From Scleromatobacter humisilvae (GTDB lineage: Bacteria; Pseudomonadota; Gammaproteobacteria; Burkholderiales; Burkholderiaceae_C), in the NCBI RefSeq assembly GCF_023231945.1, contig NZ_JAJLJH010000003.1, forward strand, positions 496,001-560,000: a stretch of DNA of 64,000 nt. The letters are read 5' to 3'. This document shows, one piece after another, positions 20,968 to 30,691 of this stretch. The first letter of the stretch is position 1. Every line of letters starts with the position of its first letter. The position numbers and the translations under genes are program-made. The notes beneath the pieces were generated by a model. That model was not told the DNA's origin. It was given only the letters and a program-made list of their open reading frames with translations, and made no database searches.

Positions 20968-21441
20968 ATGATCAATCTCGGACGCATCCTGCTCGTCGAG
21001 GACGACCCGAAGGACGTCGAGCTGACGCTGACGGCGCTCGACGAATTCAACCTCGCCAACGAGGTCCACGTCGCGCGCGACGGCGCGGAGGCGCTGGACT
21101 ACCTCTACTGCGCGGGGGCCTTCCAGCAACGTCCCCAGGGCCTTCCGGCGGTCATGCTGCTCGACCTCAAGCTGCCCAAGGTCGACGGCCTCGAGGTGCT
21201 CAAGCGCATCAAGGACGACGAGGCGATGCGGATGATTCCCGTCGTGGTGCTGACTTCCTCGAGAGAGGAGCGCGACATGGTGGCGAGCTACAAGCTGGGC
21301 GTGAACGCCTACGTCGTCAAGCCGGTCGATTTCCGCGAGTTCGTCAGCGCGATCAAGGAGCTCGGCGTCTTCTGGGCGATCATCAACGAGGCCCCTCCGG
21401 GCAGCGTCGGGAAGAAGAACAGGCTCGCCGGCGGGCAATAG
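20968..21441 (+). CDS. CheY-like response regulator, Rcp1 type
   Basis: 157 residues, a single receiver domain without output. Acidic pocket EDD (11-13), phospho-acceptor Asp66 in LLDLKLP, switch Thr/Ser in VVLTSS and Lys in VVKPVDF. The extended loop with CAGAFQQRPQG is typical of regulators paired with phytochrome-style kinases. Strong Shine-Dalgarno (TAGGAGGA) before the ATG. It lies between its likely kinase and a hybrid kinase, suggesting a phosphorelay. Confidence 0.92.
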   Translation: MINLGRILLVEDDPKDVELTLTALDEFNLANEVHVARDGAEALDYLYCAGAFQQRPQGLPAVMLLDLKLPKVDGLEVLKRIKDDEAMRMIPVVVLTSSREERDMVASYKLGVNAYVVKPVDFREFVSAIKELGVFWAIINEAPPGSVGKKNRLAGGQ

Positions 21442-21452
21442 GGGAGGCGGCC

Positions 21453-23810
21453 GTGCACTCACCTCTGCGAATCCTGCATCTCGAGGATGACAAGAACGAC
21501 GCGGAAATCGTGAAGGCCTTGCTCGAGGAGGGCGGCATCGTCTGCGATGTCGTGCGCGTGGAGTCGCGCGACGAATTCGTGGCGGCGCTCGACCAGGACT
21601 TCGACCTGGTGCTGGCGGACCTGACGCTGCCCTCGTTCGACGGCCTGGCCGCCTTGCAGATCACGCTGGAGAGGCGGCCTGAGCTGCCGTTCATCTTCGT
21701 CTCGGGCACGCTGGGCGAGGAGGTCGCGATCGATGCGTTGAAGATCGGCGCGACCGACTACATCCTGAAGGAACGCCTCTCGAGGATCGTGAGCTCCGTG
21801 CATCGCGCCACGCGCGAGTGCAGCGAGCGCGCCGAACGACGGGAAGCCGAGGAGCGCTTGCGGCGCAGCGAGGAATTCCTGGCCGAAGGACAGCGCATCA
21901 GCCACACGGGCAGCTGGGGCTGGACGCTTTCGACCGGAAAGCTGGTCTGGTCGGAGGAGCAATACCGCGTGCTCGGCTTCGAGCCGGGGCAGGTCGATCC
22001 CGCGATGGACGTCTTCATGAGCATCGTGCATCCGGATGACCGCCGCTCGGTCTGGCAGTCATTCGAGGAGACTCGCCGGTCCAGGCAGCCCTATGTGATG
22101 GACTACCGGATCGTCCTCGCGAACGGGAGCATCCGGCACCTTCGCGGCGTCGGTCGTCCGGTCGAGAACCCCGCGGGAGTGGTCGACGAATTCATCGGGA
22201 CGACCACGGACGTCTCCGACCGCGTGCAGGCGGATGCGGCCCTGCTCGCGCGCCAGCAGATGCTCGACCTGGCGCAGAAGGCGGCGCAGGCCGTGCCGTT
22301 CGAATGGCGCCTCGACGCCGGCGAGGACGGCAGCATCGGACTGGCGGACGCCGGGTCCCTGCCCGGGCAGCCCTCGACGGCGGCCGGCGCTCGCGAGTCC
22401 TGGCGAAGCCAGGTCCATCCCGAGGACTGGCCGATCCTGGAACAGGCCATCGCGCGCGCCGCCTCCGATTCCGGCGACTTCAGCGCGGAGTATCGCGCCG
22501 CGCATCCGGAACAGGGCGTGCGCTGGCTTCAGGCCCGGGGCCACATGTTCCTGGATGACGGGGGCACCCCCGTGCGCATCGTCGGCTTCCTGCTCGACGC
22601 GACGGAGCGCCGCTATGCCGAGGACGAACTGCGCCGCCTCGAAGCCCGCCTGCGCCGGGCGCGGCACCTCGAGGCGATCGGCGGCCTGGCCGGCGGGATC
22701 GCGCATGACTTCAACAACATCCTCGGCGCCATCCTCGGCTACGGCGAGATCGCGATGCGCGACGTCGTCGCGGGCAGCAGGCTTCACCACGCGATCGAGA
22801 ACATCGTGGTCGCCGGCGAACGGGGCCGCGCGCTGGTCAACCGGATACTCGCCTTCAGCCGCAGCGGCGTCAGCGAGCGCGTGGCCGTGCATGTGGAGAG
22901 CGTGGTGCGCGAGACGCTCGACCTCATCATCGCGCAACTGCCCGGCGGCATTGCCGTCGAGACGGCGCTGCGGGCGGGACTCTCGGGCATCCAGGGCGAT
23001 CCGACGCAAGTGCACCAGGTGCTGATGAACCTGGCGACCAACGCGATCTACGCGATGCCCGCGGGCGGCACGTTGCGGGTCTCGCTGAGCGCGATCCACG
23101 TCGACGCGCCGCGCATCGCGATGATCGGCGTCGTGGAGGCCGGCGACTACGTCTCATTGAAGGTGGCCGACACCGGGGTCGGCATCGCGCCGGAACTGGT
23201 GGAGCGCATCTTCGACCCCTTCGTCACGACCAAGGAAGTCGGCGTCGGCACCGGCCTCGGGCTGTCGCTGGTCCACGGGATCGTGATGGACCTCGGCGGC
23301 GCGATCGATGTCGAGACGGCGGTCGGCAAGGGAAGCACGTTCGTCATCCATCTGCCGCGCACCGGCGACGTGATCGACCCGTTCCGGAAAGAGGAGCTTG
23401 ACCTGCCGCGCGGCAACGGGGAGCACATCCTGGTCGTGGACGACGAGGAGGCGCTCGCCCGGCTGGCGGAGCAGAACCTGCTCGATCTCGGATACCTGCC
23501 GGAGGCCTACACGTCGAGCGAGGCGGCCCTCAAGGCGTTCGCCGCGGAGCCGGGCAGGTACCACGCCGTCGTCAGCGACGAGCGGATGCCCGGCCTGGCG
23601 GGGCTGGCGCTGTTGCGCAGGATGCGCGACATCCACCCGGCGATCGCGACGCTGCTGGTGAGCGGATACGTCAACGCGGACGTGATCGAACGCGCCAGGC
23701 TGGTCGGCGTGGACCAGGTGGTCAAGAAGCCGATGTCGGCACGCGACCTCGCGGTGACGCTTGCGCGCGCACTCCGGGATCACGCGGGCACGCCGGTCTC
23801 GCCACGCTGA
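21453..23810 (+). CDS. Hybrid histidine kinase with receivers at both ends
   Basis: 785 residues from a GTG at 21453 (Shine-Dalgarno GGGGAGG). N-terminal receiver (Asp56 in LADLTLP), two PAS/PAC domains (about 140-400), histidine kinase (H-box GIAHDFNNILG near 417, HATPase GTGLGLSLV near 605), C-terminal receiver (Asp in VVSDERMP near 708). No membrane segment, so it is a cytoplasmic relay element that may take phosphate from the upstream kinase through its first receiver. Its kinase-receiver half is paralogous to those at 9549-15884 and 53896-55926. Confidence 0.92.
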   Translation: MHSPLRILHLEDDKNDAEIVKALLEEGGIVCDVVRVESRDEFVAALDQDFDLVLADLTLPSFDGLAALQITLERRPELPFIFVSGTLGEEVAIDALKIGATDYILKERLSRIVSSVHRATRECSERAERREAEERLRRSEEFLAEGQRISHTGSWGWTLSTGKLVWSEEQYRVLGFEPGQVDPAMDVFMSIVHPDDRRSVWQSFEETRRSRQPYVMDYRIVLANGSIRHLRGVGRPVENPAGVVDEFIGTTTDVSDRVQADAALLARQQMLDLAQKAAQAVPFEWRLDAGEDGSIGLADAGSLPGQPSTAAGARESWRSQVHPEDWPILEQAIARAASDSGDFSAEYRAAHPEQGVRWLQARGHMFLDDGGTPVRIVGFLLDATERRYAEDELRRLEARLRRARHLEAIGGLAGGIAHDFNNILGAILGYGEIAMRDVVAGSRLHHAIENIVVAGERGRALVNRILAFSRSGVSERVAVHVESVVRETLDLIIAQLPGGIAVETALRAGLSGIQGDPTQVHQVLMNLATNAIYAMPAGGTLRVSLSAIHVDAPRIAMIGVVEAGDYVSLKVADTGVGIAPELVERIFDPFVTTKEVGVGTGLGLSLVHGIVMDLGGAIDVETAVGKGSTFVIHLPRTGDVIDPFRKEELDLPRGNGEHILVVDDEEALARLAEQNLLDLGYLPEAYTSSEAALKAFAAEPGRYHAVVSDERMPGLAGLALLRRMRDIHPAIATLLVSGYVNADVIERARLVGVDQVVKKPMSARDLAVTLARALRDHAGTPVSPR

Positions 23811-23843
23811 CCGCCGGCCATCGATCGCCCCGGATCGCGAAGC

Positions 23844-24683
23844 CTACTTCCGCGCCGCCGGCGAGAGCCTCGAGATGAACTCCAGCTCCAGCTCGCCTTC
23901 GTAGGTTTCGGCGCCGACCCTCAATGCCTCGGCCACGCGCGCCTGCGTCACGTCGCTGGCGACGCTCAGGTCGGACTCGTGCGCTTCCACCAGCAGCCCC
24001 TCCGCGAGGGAGCCGAAGGCGCCTGCATCCACGGCCGCCTTGAGATGCGCGACGGTATGCGCGGGAAACGAGGCGATGCGATGGGCCAGCCGCTCGACGA
24101 ACGGCGTCAGTTCGTCCGCCGGCAAGGCGCGATTGATGAAGCCGTAGCGTTCCGCCATCTCCGCCGTGAAGTCGTCGCAACCCACGAGGACTTCCAGCGC
24201 ACGGGCCCGCCCGACGAGCCGCGGCAGTCTCTGCGTGGAGCCGCCGCCCGGCACCAGGCCGACCGCGACCTCCGGCTGGCCGAAGATCGCCTTGCCGATG
24301 GCGGCGAAGCACATGTCCGCGGCCAGCGCGATCTCGTTGCCGCCACCCCGGGCACGTCCCTCGACCTTGGCGATGGTCACCTTGGGCATGTTCCTGAAGC
24401 GCTCGCCGATCATCTGCGTCAGGCGGAAGCTGCGCGTATGGGACGCCTTCTTGGGGGCGGCGCCAACCCGGCCGAGGCCGGAATGGGCGATGAAGAACTC
24501 GGGCAGCGCACTCTGCAGGACGACGACACGGATGCTGTCGTCGGCCTCGAGCTCCCGGCCCAGCCTGTCGAGCTCCGCCGACAGCACCTCGTCGAGCAGG
24601 TTGATCGGCGGGTGATCGATGCTGGCGAAGGCGACGCCGGAATCGAAGCGCAATTGGAAGCACTTGTAGTCGGCATAAGACAT
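23844..24683 (-). CDS. Enoyl-CoA hydratase/isomerase family protein
   Basis: 279 residues with the crotonase fold. Oxyanion-hole region GRARGGGNEIALAADMC and QPEVAVGLVPGGGSTQRLPRLVG carry the family signatures, the latter with the expected catalytic Glu. An exact substrate cannot be assigned. It lies 38 bp after the FAH-family gene on the same strand, in an operon driven by promoter copy c-minus. Together they suggest degradation of an acyl or aromatic ring-fission product. Confidence 0.88.
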   Translation of the reverse strand: MSYADYKCFQLRFDSGVAFASIDHPPINLLDEVLSAELDRLGRELEADDSIRVVVLQSALPEFFIAHSGLGRVGAAPKKASHTRSFRLTQMIGERFRNMPKVTIAKVEGRARGGGNEIALAADMCFAAIGKAIFGQPEVAVGLVPGGGSTQRLPRLVGRARALEVLVGCDDFTAEMAERYGFINRALPADELTPFVERLAHRIASFPAHTVAHLKAAVDAGAFGSLAEGLLVEAHESDLSVASDVTQARVAEALRVGAETYEGELELEFISRLSPAARK

Positions 24684-24721
24684 GGCAGCAGCTCCGTTTC
24701 GGTGGCCGTGCGAGGCGGCCG

Positions 24722-25585
24722 CTAGGTCGCGTCCGCCTCGTCCCGGACGACGTTGCTCAGCACGCCGATGCCCTCGATCTCCACCTCGAAGACATCGCCG
24801 GCCCGCATGTACACGGGCGGCTTGCGCGCCGCCCCGACGCCGCCGGGCGTGCCGGTGATGATCACGTCGCCGCGCTCCAGGCTCATGGCGACGCTGATCA
24901 TCTCGATCAATGCCGCAACGCCGAAGATCAGCTTGTCCGTGGACGATTGCTGCATCACCTGGCCGTTCAGGCGGCCCTCGATGCGCAACCCGTGGGCGCC
25001 CGGCGGAACGGCATCGGGCGTGACCAGCCAGGGGCCGAACGCGCCGCTGCCGTCGAAGTTCTTGCCCATCGTCCACTGCGGCGTGCGCAGCTGGAAGTCG
25101 CGGATCGTCGCATCGTTGAACAGGGAATAGCCCGCCACATGGGCGAGCGCCTGGTCGCGCGGGATGCGGCGCCCCGGCTTGCCGATCACGATGGCGAGTT
25201 CGGCCTCGTAGTCGAGCGCCGTCGACTCGGGCGGTCGCCGGATCGGCGCCCGATGCGCGATCAGGCTCGTCGCGAAGCGGGCGAAGATCTCCGGATAGAC
25301 GGGCCGGTTCAGGCCGCTTTCCTCCAGGTGGTCGTCGTAGTTGAGACCGACGCACAGGATCTTCGGCGGCGCGGGCACCGGCGGCAACAGCCGGACGGCG
25401 TCCAGGTCGATCGCCGGCGACTGCGCGAGGCTGGCACCGATGCGCACCAGGTCCGCGCCTTGTGCGATCAGCTCGGGCAGCGTGCCCGGAAATCCGCCGT
25501 CGCGTCGCGTCAGGCCATGCCAGCCCGAACCTGCATCCGCCGCGATTCCGACGGCCCCACCTGTCTCGAAGTGAACGATTCGCAT
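24722..25585 (-). CDS. Fumarylacetoacetate hydrolase (FAH) family protein
   Basis: 287 residues from the ATG at 25585 (MRIVHFETGG). Metal-dependent hydrolase or decarboxylase fold. The conserved KILCVGLNYDDHLEE, the metal-ligand segment LDYEAELAIVIGK and the late ITGTPGGVGAARKPP are all present. Members act on fumarylpyruvate, acylpyruvates or 2-oxo-hept-3-ene-dioate; the substrate here is unknown. An earlier in-frame start at 25675 would run across the regulatory element at 25672-25691, so it is rejected. Confidence 0.9.
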   Translation of the reverse strand: MRIVHFETGGAVGIAADAGSGWHGLTRRDGGFPGTLPELIAQGADLVRIGASLAQSPAIDLDAVRLLPPVPAPPKILCVGLNYDDHLEESGLNRPVYPEIFARFATSLIAHRAPIRRPPESTALDYEAELAIVIGKPGRRIPRDQALAHVAGYSLFNDATIRDFQLRTPQWTMGKNFDGSGAFGPWLVTPDAVPPGAHGLRIEGRLNGQVMQQSSTDKLIFGVAALIEMISVAMSLERGDVIITGTPGGVGAARKPPVYMRAGDVFEVEIEGIGVLSNVVRDEADAT

Positions 25586-25645
25586 GAGGTACCTGCTGGG
25601 CGCGGAACGGAACGCTTCGCGCCGGAAATTCCGCTGGGCAATGCG

Positions 25646-25691
25646 AGTCTCCTCGCCGCCCCTTGCCGGCGGCATCCCCCGGGTGGGTTAC
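25646..25691 (-). promoter_or_regulatory. CCCC/GGGG-element promoter, copy c-minus
   Basis: Minus-strand element GTAACCCACCCGGGGGATGC (25672-25691) with -10-like GAGACT at 25646-25651. Predicted transcript start near 25639, giving a 54-nt leader for the FAH-family gene. Confidence 0.68.
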
Positions 25692-25720
25692 CCGCCCTCG
25701 CGGAGGCGCCGGGCCTCCGC

Positions 25721-25767
25721 GTCACCCATCGGGGGGATGCCGCCGCACGCTCGCGCAGACGCACACT
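25721..25767 (+). promoter_or_regulatory. CCCC/GGGG-element promoter, copy c-plus
   Basis: Element GTCACCCATCGGGGGGATGC (25721-25740), 49 bp from and inverted relative to copy c-minus. The -10-like CACACT (25762-25767) is one base further away than in most copies. Predicted transcript start near 25773, before the dehydrogenase operon at 25817. Confidence 0.65.
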
Positions 25768-25816
25768 GCTTCGCATCGCCATGCAATTCGAAGCGCCGCG
25801 CGCGAGAGGTGTCCGC

Positions 25817-26518
25817 ATGAAATCGAAGGTGTCGATCGGCCGCCGCATGTTCCTGCTGAGGGCAGCCGCGCCGGTGGCGGGGGTCGCGGTTCCCGGCGTG
25901 TTGCGGCCGGATGCGGCGTCGGCCGCGGAGCCTCGTCGCGACTACACGCCGAGCTATTTCAACGCCGCGGAGTGGGCCTTCGTCAGTGCGGCCGTCGACA
26001 GGCTGATCCCCGCCGATCAATCGGGCCCCGGCGGCGTGGCGACCGGCGTCCCGGAGTTCATCGATCGCCAGATGGAGATGCCCTACGGCCATGGCGCGTA
26101 TGCCTACATGGCGGGCCCGTTCCAGACCGGCCTGGATCCGACGCTGGGATACCAGTTGCCGCATACGCCGAGGGACCTCTATCGCAAGGGCATCGCCGCG
26201 TCCAACGAGGCGTCCCGCAAGATGCATGGCGCGCCCTTCGACAAGCTGGCGAGCGCGCGGCAGGACGAGTTCCTCGGCTTGCTGGAGGGCGGACGCATCG
26301 CGGGCGACGATCCGCCGCTTGCGGCGTTCTTCGCGCAGTTGCTGGAGAACACCCGCGAGGGCTTCTTCGCCGACCCGATGTATGGCGGCAACCGCGGCAT
26401 GGCCGGCTGGAAGCTGATCGGCTTCCCCGGCGCCCGCGCGGACTTCACCGACTGGATCGACCAGGCCGGCCAGCGCTATCCGTTCGGGCCGGTCTCGATC
26501 AACGGCGAGAGGGCGTGA
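25817..26518 (+). CDS. Small (gamma) subunit of a membrane-bound FAD sugar/aldonate dehydrogenase, Tat-exported
   Basis: 233 residues, gluconate 2-dehydrogenase subunit 3 family. The twin-arginine leader (GRRMFLLRAAAPVAG) ends near ASAAEP. This hitch-hiker subunit carries the flavoprotein, which lacks its own signal, to the periplasm. Conserved segments are FNAAEWAFVSAAVDRLIPAD and GWKLIGFPGARADF. Gene order small-FAD-cytochrome matches gluconate 2-dehydrogenase and Burkholderia FAD-glucose dehydrogenase. The stop and the next ATG share one base (TGATG). Confidence 0.9.
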   Translation: MKSKVSIGRRMFLLRAAAPVAGVAVPGVLRPDAASAAEPRRDYTPSYFNAAEWAFVSAAVDRLIPADQSGPGGVATGVPEFIDRQMEMPYGHGAYAYMAGPFQTGLDPTLGYQLPHTPRDLYRKGIAASNEASRKMHGAPFDKLASARQDEFLGLLEGGRIAGDDPPLAAFFAQLLENTREGFFADPMYGGNRGMAGWKLIGFPGARADFTDWIDQAGQRYPFGPVSINGERA

Positions 26519-28296
26519 TGGCGGAACGCAGGAAGCCGGTGGACGCGGTCATCGTCGGCTACGGCTGGACGGGCGCCGTCATGGCCAAGACGCTGACGGA
26601 CGCGGGCCTGTCGGTCGTCGCGCTGGAGCGCGGGCCGGCGCGCGACACTTCGCCCGACTTCGAGTTCCCGCGCATCGCGGACGAACTCAGGCACGGCGTG
26701 CGCGGCGAGCTGTGGCAGCCGCTCGCCAAGGAGACCGTCACCATCCGCCATGGTCCGAACGACGTGGCGGCGCCGTATCGCCGCTACGGCTCCTTCGTGC
26801 TCGGCAACGGCGTCGGTGGCGCCGGTGTCCACTGGAACGGGCAGTTATGGCGGGCATCGCCGGAGGACCTGCGGCTGCGCAGCCACGTCGAGCAGCGCTA
26901 CGGCAAGAAGTTCATTCCGCCCGAGATGACCATCCAGGACTATCCGGTCACCTTCGAGGAACTCGAGCCGCACTTCGACCATTTCGAGAAGGTCTGCGGG
27001 ACGTCCGGCATCGCCGGCAACCTGCGCGGCACGCTGCGCGTCGGCGGCAATCCGTTCGAAGGGGCCCGCAGCGACGAGTTCCCGACGCCCGCGATGCCGG
27101 CGATCGAGAGCGCGCGCCGCTTCGAGAAGGCGGCGTCGGAGCTGGGCTACACGCCGTTCCCGGTGCCCGCCGCGAACAGCTCCGTCGCCTACACGAACCC
27201 GTACGGCGTGCGCATGGGCCCGTGCAACCTGTGCGGCTTCTGCGAGCGCTTCGGCTGCTACCTGTACTCGAAGGCCTCGCCGCAGACGTGCATCCTGCCC
27301 ATCCTGCGCGATCGGCCCAACCTCGAGGTGCGGACCGACTCATACGTCACCCGGATCCTGCTCGACCCGTCGGGAACGCGGGCGACCGGCGTGCGCTACA
27401 TCGACGCCAACGGCCGCGAGGTCGACCAGCCGGCCGATCTGGTCATGCTGTGCGCCTTCCAGATGCACAACGTGCGGCTGCTGCTGCTGTCCGGGATCGG
27501 CAAGCCCTACGATCCGGCGACGGGCGAGGGCCTGGTCGGGAAGAACTACGCGTACCAGATGTGCGCGCTCTCCAGCGCCCACTTCGGCGAGGACGCGCAG
27601 ATCAATCCCTTCATCGGCGCGGGCGGCGCCGGCCAGCGCGTGGTCGACGACTTCAACTCGGATCACTTCGACCATGCCAGGCACGGCTTCATCGGCGGCT
27701 CGCTGATCTTCTCGTCCGCGACGGGCGGCCGGCCGATCGCGCAGATGCTGCTGCCCTCCGGGACGCCGCACTGGGGCCCGGGCTGGAAAGATGCAGTGCG
27801 CAAGCACTATCGCCACTCGGCGCCGTACTCGACGCAGGGCTCGGTGATGTCCTACCGCGACAGCTACCTGTCGCTCGACCCGACCTACCGCGATTCGCAC
27901 GGCCTGCCGCTGCTGCGCATCACCTTCGACTGGCACGACAACGAGTACCGGATGGCCGCGTTCAGCGCGCAGAAGATGGACGAGATCGTCGCGGCGATGA
28001 AGCCCGAGAGCCGCTCGCTGCTGGTGATGCGTCCCGGCAACCACTGGGACACCCGCATCTACCAGTCCACGCACACGACCGGCGGCGCCATCATGGGGTC
28101 CAACCCGTCCAACAGCGTCGTCAATCGCTATTCGCAGAGCTGGCAGGTGCCCAACCTGTTCATCCACGGCGCCTCGGCCTTTCCGCAGAACATCGGCTAC
28201 AACCCGACCGGGCTGCTGGCCGGGCTGGCGTACTTCTCGGCGCAGGAGCTTCGCGGGACGTATCTCAAGTCGCCGCAGGCGCTGGTGCGGGCATGA
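26518..28296 (+). CDS. GMC-family flavoprotein subunit of membrane-bound FAD dehydrogenase
   Basis: 592 residues. FAD-binding VIVGYGWTGAVMAKTL (Gly14-Gly19), and a C-terminal GMC block GNHWDTRIYQSTHTTGG with the presumed catalytic His, ending in NPTGLLAGLAYFSAQEL. A cysteine cluster (GPCNLCGFCERFGC) resembles the segment that holds a [3Fe-4S] cluster in Burkholderia FAD-glucose dehydrogenase. It oxidises a sugar, aldonate or related alcohol in the periplasm and passes electrons to the cytochrome encoded 61 bp downstream. The substrate cannot be read from sequence. Confidence 0.92.
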   Translation: MAERRKPVDAVIVGYGWTGAVMAKTLTDAGLSVVALERGPARDTSPDFEFPRIADELRHGVRGELWQPLAKETVTIRHGPNDVAAPYRRYGSFVLGNGVGGAGVHWNGQLWRASPEDLRLRSHVEQRYGKKFIPPEMTIQDYPVTFEELEPHFDHFEKVCGTSGIAGNLRGTLRVGGNPFEGARSDEFPTPAMPAIESARRFEKAASELGYTPFPVPAANSSVAYTNPYGVRMGPCNLCGFCERFGCYLYSKASPQTCILPILRDRPNLEVRTDSYVTRILLDPSGTRATGVRYIDANGREVDQPADLVMLCAFQMHNVRLLLLSGIGKPYDPATGEGLVGKNYAYQMCALSSAHFGEDAQINPFIGAGGAGQRVVDDFNSDHFDHARHGFIGGSLIFSSATGGRPIAQMLLPSGTPHWGPGWKDAVRKHYRHSAPYSTQGSVMSYRDSYLSLDPTYRDSHGLPLLRITFDWHDNEYRMAAFSAQKMDEIVAAMKPESRSLLVMRPGNHWDTRIYQSTHTTGGAIMGSNPSNSVVNRYSQSWQVPNLFIHGASAFPQNIGYNPTGLLAGLAYFSAQELRGTYLKSPQALVRA

Positions 28297-28357
28297 GCGC
28301 ACGCACGGCCGCTCCGGACGGAGCTCGCACCGCAGGCCGCAGGCCGGAGGTTTCCTC

Positions 28358-29686
28358 ATGAAGGCGGCGCGCTGGGGAGTCATCGTCGCGGCCCTAGCGG
28401 TCGCGCTGGGACTGGTCGTGATCGTCGCGGCCTGGGGCGACTACGCGGTCGGCGAACCGCCCATGCCCGAACCGCAGGCGAGCTCCGAGATGATGGCGCG
28501 CGGCGCCTACCTGGCCTCGATGGGCGACTGCGCGGCCTGCCACAGCGTGCCCGGCCAGCCGGCGTTCTCGGGCGGGCTGCGGATGGCCATCCCGATCGGG
28601 GCGATCTACACCACCAACATCACGCCGGACCGGCAATACGGCATCGGCAGCCTCACCCTGGCCGACTTCGACCGCGCGCTGCGCTTCGGCGTCGCCGAAG
28701 GGCACACGCTCTATCCGGCGATGCCGTTCACGTCGTACGCCAACACGCGGCCGGAGGACGTCAAGGCGCTCTACGTCTACTTCAAGTACGCCGTCGCGCC
28801 AGCGGCCGTCCCGAACCGGCGCAACGACATCGTGTTCCCGCTGTCCATGCGCTGGCCGTTGACCTACTGGCGCTGGATGTTCGCGCCGCCGCCGCGCCAC
28901 GTCGTCGTCGCGGCCGATCTCGACCCGGCCATCGCACGCGGCGCGTACTTCGTCGACGGCCTGGGCCACTGCGGCGAGTGCCATACGCCGCGCGCGCTCA
29001 CCATGCAGATGAAGGCCACCAATGCGTCCGACGGCAGCGACTATCTCTCGGGCGCGGTGATCGAGGGCTACTTCGCGCCCAGCCTGCGCTCCGGCGGCAA
29101 GGGCACGCTGGTGGACTGGAGCGCGGACGACATCGCCGGGTTCCTGCGCACCGGCACCAACCCGCGCGGCACGGCCTTCGGCTCGATGACGGACGTCATC
29201 GTGCACAGCACCCGGCACATGACGCCCGACGACGCCGCCGACACGGCGAAGTACCTGAAGGCGCTCGCCGATCCCGCCGCGACGCAGGTCCGCTTCGCCT
29301 ACGACCAGGCCACGGAGGCCGCGCTGCACGGCGGCGCCGACCAGGCGCGCGGCGCTGCCCTCTACCTGGACAACTGCGCCGCCTGCCATCGCCCCGACGG
29401 CAAGGGCTATGACCGGGTGTTCCCGCCGCTCGCCGGCAACCCCGTCGTGACGGCGGCCAATCCCGACTCGGTCGTCTCCATCGTGCTGAAGGGCGCCGAG
29501 TCGCCGCGCACCGACTCGACGCCCGCGCAGTTCGCGATGCCCTCGTTCGCATGGCGCCTGTCGGACGAGCAGGTGGCCGACGTGGCGAGCTTCGTGCGCG
29601 GCAGCTGGGGCAACGGCGCCGGCCCGGTCGATGCCGCGACGGTGAAGCCGCTGCGGCCGCCCGCGCGGCGCGATGCCGCGAACTGA
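28358..29686 (+). CDS. Triheme cytochrome c subunit of the FAD dehydrogenase
   Basis: 442 residues. One N-terminal membrane helix/leader (about 5-26). Three c-type heme sites: CAACHS (Cys58), CGECHT and CAACHR. This layout matches the membrane-anchored cytochrome subunit of gluconate or sugar dehydrogenases, which reduces ubiquinone. Preceded by GGAGG. It ends 19 bp before the heme O synthase gene in the same operon. Confidence 0.93.
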   Translation: MKAARWGVIVAALAVALGLVVIVAAWGDYAVGEPPMPEPQASSEMMARGAYLASMGDCAACHSVPGQPAFSGGLRMAIPIGAIYTTNITPDRQYGIGSLTLADFDRALRFGVAEGHTLYPAMPFTSYANTRPEDVKALYVYFKYAVAPAAVPNRRNDIVFPLSMRWPLTYWRWMFAPPPRHVVVAADLDPAIARGAYFVDGLGHCGECHTPRALTMQMKATNASDGSDYLSGAVIEGYFAPSLRSGGKGTLVDWSADDIAGFLRTGTNPRGTAFGSMTDVIVHSTRHMTPDDAADTAKYLKALADPAATQVRFAYDQATEAALHGGADQARGAALYLDNCAACHRPDGKGYDRVFPPLAGNPVVTAANPDSVVSIVLKGAESPRTDSTPAQFAMPSFAWRLSDEQVADVASFVRGSWGNGAGPVDAATVKPLRPPARRDAAN

Positions 29687-29705
29687 TCGCCGGGAGACCC
29701 GCGCC

Positions 29706-30617
29706 ATGCCGCCGTCAGCCACCGGTGCGATCGCGCCCGCCGCGCCCGCGTCGCGCGTGCGGCAGTACTACGCGCTGACCAAGCCGCGCGTGGTGCAGCT
29801 CATCGTCTTCTGCGCCATGATCGGCATGCTGATGGCCGAGCCCTCGCTGCCGGACTGGCGGCGATTCGCCGCGGCCTCGGCGGGCATCTGGCTCGTCGCC
29901 GCCGCGGCCGCCGCGTTCAACTGCCTCGTCGAACGGCATGTCGATGCCCGGATGCAGCGGACCGCCTGGCGGCCCACCGCGCGCGGCGAACTCGCCCCAC
30001 GCGAGGCGCTCGCGTTCTCCGCGCTGCTGTGCGCGGCGGGCTGCGCGCTGTTGTGCGGCGAGGTCAATGCGCTGACGATGTGGCTGACGCTGGCGACCTT
30101 CGTGGGCTATGCCGTCGTCTACACGATCGTTCTCAAGCCGAGGACGCCGCAGAACATCGTGATCGGCGGCGCATCCGGCGCGATGCCTCCGCTGCTCGGA
30201 TGGGCGGCGATGCGCGACGACATCGCCGTGCCGGCCGTGCTCATGTGGCTGATCATCTTCCTGTGGACGCCGCCGCACTTCTGGTCGCTCGCGCTCTATC
30301 GCATCGACGACTATCGCCGCGCGGGCATCCCGATGCTGCCCGTCACGCACGGGGCGGCGAGTACCCGGCGCCACATCTTCGTGTACACGCTGCTGCTGTT
30401 CGTCTCGACGTTGTTGCCGGCGGCCGCCGGCATGTCGGGGACGATCTACCTGGCCGTCGCCCTCGGGCTCGGAATCTCATTCATCCTCAGGAGCTGGACG
30501 CTGCTGCGCCGCTACACGGACGCGCTGTCGCGTCGCACGTTCCGCTTCTCCATCGTCTATCTGGCGCTGCTGTTCCTCGGCCTGCTGGTGGATCACTACG
30601 CATCGGCCTGGCATTGA
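29706..30617 (+). CDS. cyoE: Protoheme IX farnesyltransferase (heme O synthase)
   Basis: 303 residues, UbiA-type membrane prenyltransferase making heme O for bo- or aa3-type oxidases. The first polyprenyl site is [15 protein letters not shown] (usually N..xD...D; the first Asp is Glu here) and the second is [12 protein letters not shown]. About nine membrane helices. The ATG at 29706 is preferred over the one at 29673, which overlaps the cytochrome gene. It is the last gene of the FAD-dehydrogenase operon. The bo oxidase operon at 44851-48763 lacks cyoE, and both operons start with the same type of promoter element. Confidence 0.93.
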   Translation: MPPSATGAIAPAAPASRVRQYYALTKPRVVQLIVFCAMIGMLMAEPSLPDWRRFAAASAGIWLVAAAAAAFNCLVERHVDARMQRTAWRPTARGELAPREALAFSALLCAAGCALLCGEVNALTMWLTLATFVGYAVVYTIVLKPRTPQNIVIGGASGAMPPLLGWAAMRDDIAVPAVLMWLIIFLWTPPHFWSLALYRIDDYRRAGIPMLPVTHGAASTRRHIFVYTLLLFVSTLLPAAAGMSGTIYLAVALGLGISFILRSWTLLRRYTDALSRRTFRFSIVYLALLFLGLLVDHYASAWH

Positions 30618-30691
30618 ACGGCAGGGTCTCGGACTTTGGCGATCATGGCGCCGTCGATGCGCACGACCAAGCCCGTCATGCCGGCTTCCCT

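Noticed and set aside
25586-25675. Longer start for the FAH-family gene at 25675
   Set aside because: The added residues show no family similarity and the frame overlaps the promoter element and its -10 block.
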